Source: an uncultured Actinomycetes bacterium (GTDB lineage: Bacteria; Actinomycetota; Actinomycetes; Nanopelagicales; Nanopelagicaceae). Taken from it: a DNA stretch of 39,512 nt. Made by a program: the position numbers and the translations under genes. Within the stretch, counting starts at the first letter, position 1; the number at the start of each line of letters is the position of its first letter. Below are positions 39,270 through 39,512 of this stretch, piece by piece. The notes under the pieces were generated by a model. It made no database searches. It had not been told where the DNA came from and saw only the letters and a list, made by a program, of their open reading frames with translations. The stretch covers positions 1-39,512 of the forward strand of contig CAILBF010000061.1 of NCBI GenBank assembly GCA_903832395.1, in the 5' to 3' direction.

Positions 39270-39512
39270 ATAGTTGTGGCATCAATCACGAAGCGGTATT
39301 TGACGTCGCTTGCAACAGTACGTTCATAAGCTTTATCAACGTAACCAGCTGAAATTACCTCAACATCGCTCACGATTGCGTGCTTCCCACAGAAATCCAA
39401 CATCTCTTGAATCTCCGGAATGCCACCAATCATCGATCCGGCAATACGTCGGCGCCCATCTAGAAATGAACCCGCGTTTACGGCATATGGGTTACTTGGT
39501 AAACCAATCACA
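39266..39512 (-). CDS. Zinc-dependent alcohol dehydrogenase, C-terminal end (5' part outside window)
   Basis: The last 81 residues of a medium-chain dehydrogenase. 'RRRIAGSMIGGIPEIQEMLD' followed by FCGKHAIVSDVE, and 'AYERTVASDVKYRFVIDATT', are characteristic of the C-terminus of the YahK/cinnamyl-alcohol-dehydrogenase-like NADP-dependent group, which reduces aldehydes. The catalytic zinc site and Rossmann core lie beyond the window edge. Its stop codon overlaps that of the convergent decarboxylase gene by 4 nt. Whether the two act together (amine or aldehyde metabolism) is only a guess. Confidence 0.85.
   Translation of the reverse strand, partial: VIGLPSNPYAVNAGSFLDGRRRIAGSMIGGIPEIQEMLDFCGKHAIVSDVEVISAGYVDKAYERTVASDVKYRFVIDATTI

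Noticed and set aside
1..39512. Search for tRNA genes, CRISPR arrays, transposases, phage genes or toxin-antitoxin pairs
   Set aside because: All gaps are short (largest about 204 bp, occupied by the FMN riboswitch) and no such signature was recognised by eye.

Overview
The window is a dense, almost gap-free stretch of a bacterial chromosome carrying housekeeping genes only. I see no transposon, phage, CRISPR array, tRNA or rRNA. Several features point to an actinobacterium: an aspS/alaS/ruvX/mltG/aroE-C-K-B-Q/efp/nusB gene order, a BldD-type regulator, an actinobacterial integration host factor (mIHF), a CoaBC with actinobacterial active-site variants, and a helicase-less PriA. The moderate GC content, gene overlaps of a few bases and short spacers suggest a streamlined genome such as the freshwater acI lineage (Nanopelagicales, e.g. 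Planktophila or Nanopelagicus). That placement is inference from gene content and style; no database search was possible.

Layout. 1-6.1 kb: the end of aspS, a DUF948 membrane protein, alaS, ruvX, mltG and aroE. 6.1-9.7 kb: a lone prepilin-peptidase-like gene followed by the shikimate genes aroC-aroK-aroB-aroQ. 9.8-11.3 kb: efp and nusB, facing a convergent bldD-like gene. 11.3-21.0 kb: a complete pyrimidine operon, pyrR-pyrB-pyrC-carA-carB-pyrK-pyrD-pyrF (all UMP steps except pyrE), headed by a promoter and a hairpin that fits the PyrR binding loop and abuts the pyrR ribosome binding site. 21.0-24.6 kb: an mIHF-guanylate kinase fusion, rpoZ, coaBC and metK. 24.6-30.0 kb: priA (degenerate), def, fmt, rsmB and rpe. 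30.0-30.9 kb: an FMN riboswitch and a PnuC-family (PnuX/RibM-like) riboflavin transporter. 30.9-32.0 kb: hisE-hisG. 32.0-34.7 kb: serB (minus), then an ABC ATPase and ung (plus), ending in a strong bidirectional terminator. 34.8-37.8 kb: a purine permease with a structured leader and a YczE-type membrane protein (minus), and a divergent DUF554 protein. 37.8 kb to the end: a group II PLP decarboxylase and, convergent with it, the 3' end of a zinc alcohol dehydrogenase gene.

The genes serve translation (aspS, alaS, efp, def, fmt, rsmB), transcription (nusB, rpoZ), chorismate synthesis, de novo UMP synthesis, one-carbon and cofactor supply (metK, coaBC), and nucleobase and vitamin uptake. The most distinctive observations are these: (i) mIHF and guanylate kinase are fused in one frame; (ii) many transcription-unit starts carry a TAGNNT/TANNNT -10 hexamer exactly 6 nt before the start codon, which indicates leaderless mRNAs, often with the upstream stop codon inside or touching the promoter; (iii) a PyrR loop lies at the pyr operon ribosome binding site; (iv) an FMN-riboswitch-controlled transporter sits where related bacteria carry riboflavin biosynthesis genes; (v) an unassigned structured leader precedes the purine permease; (vi) the c-di-GMP-binding residues are retained in the BldD-like protein. 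No wholly new multi-gene system is evident. No gene-free stretch exceeds about 205 bases.
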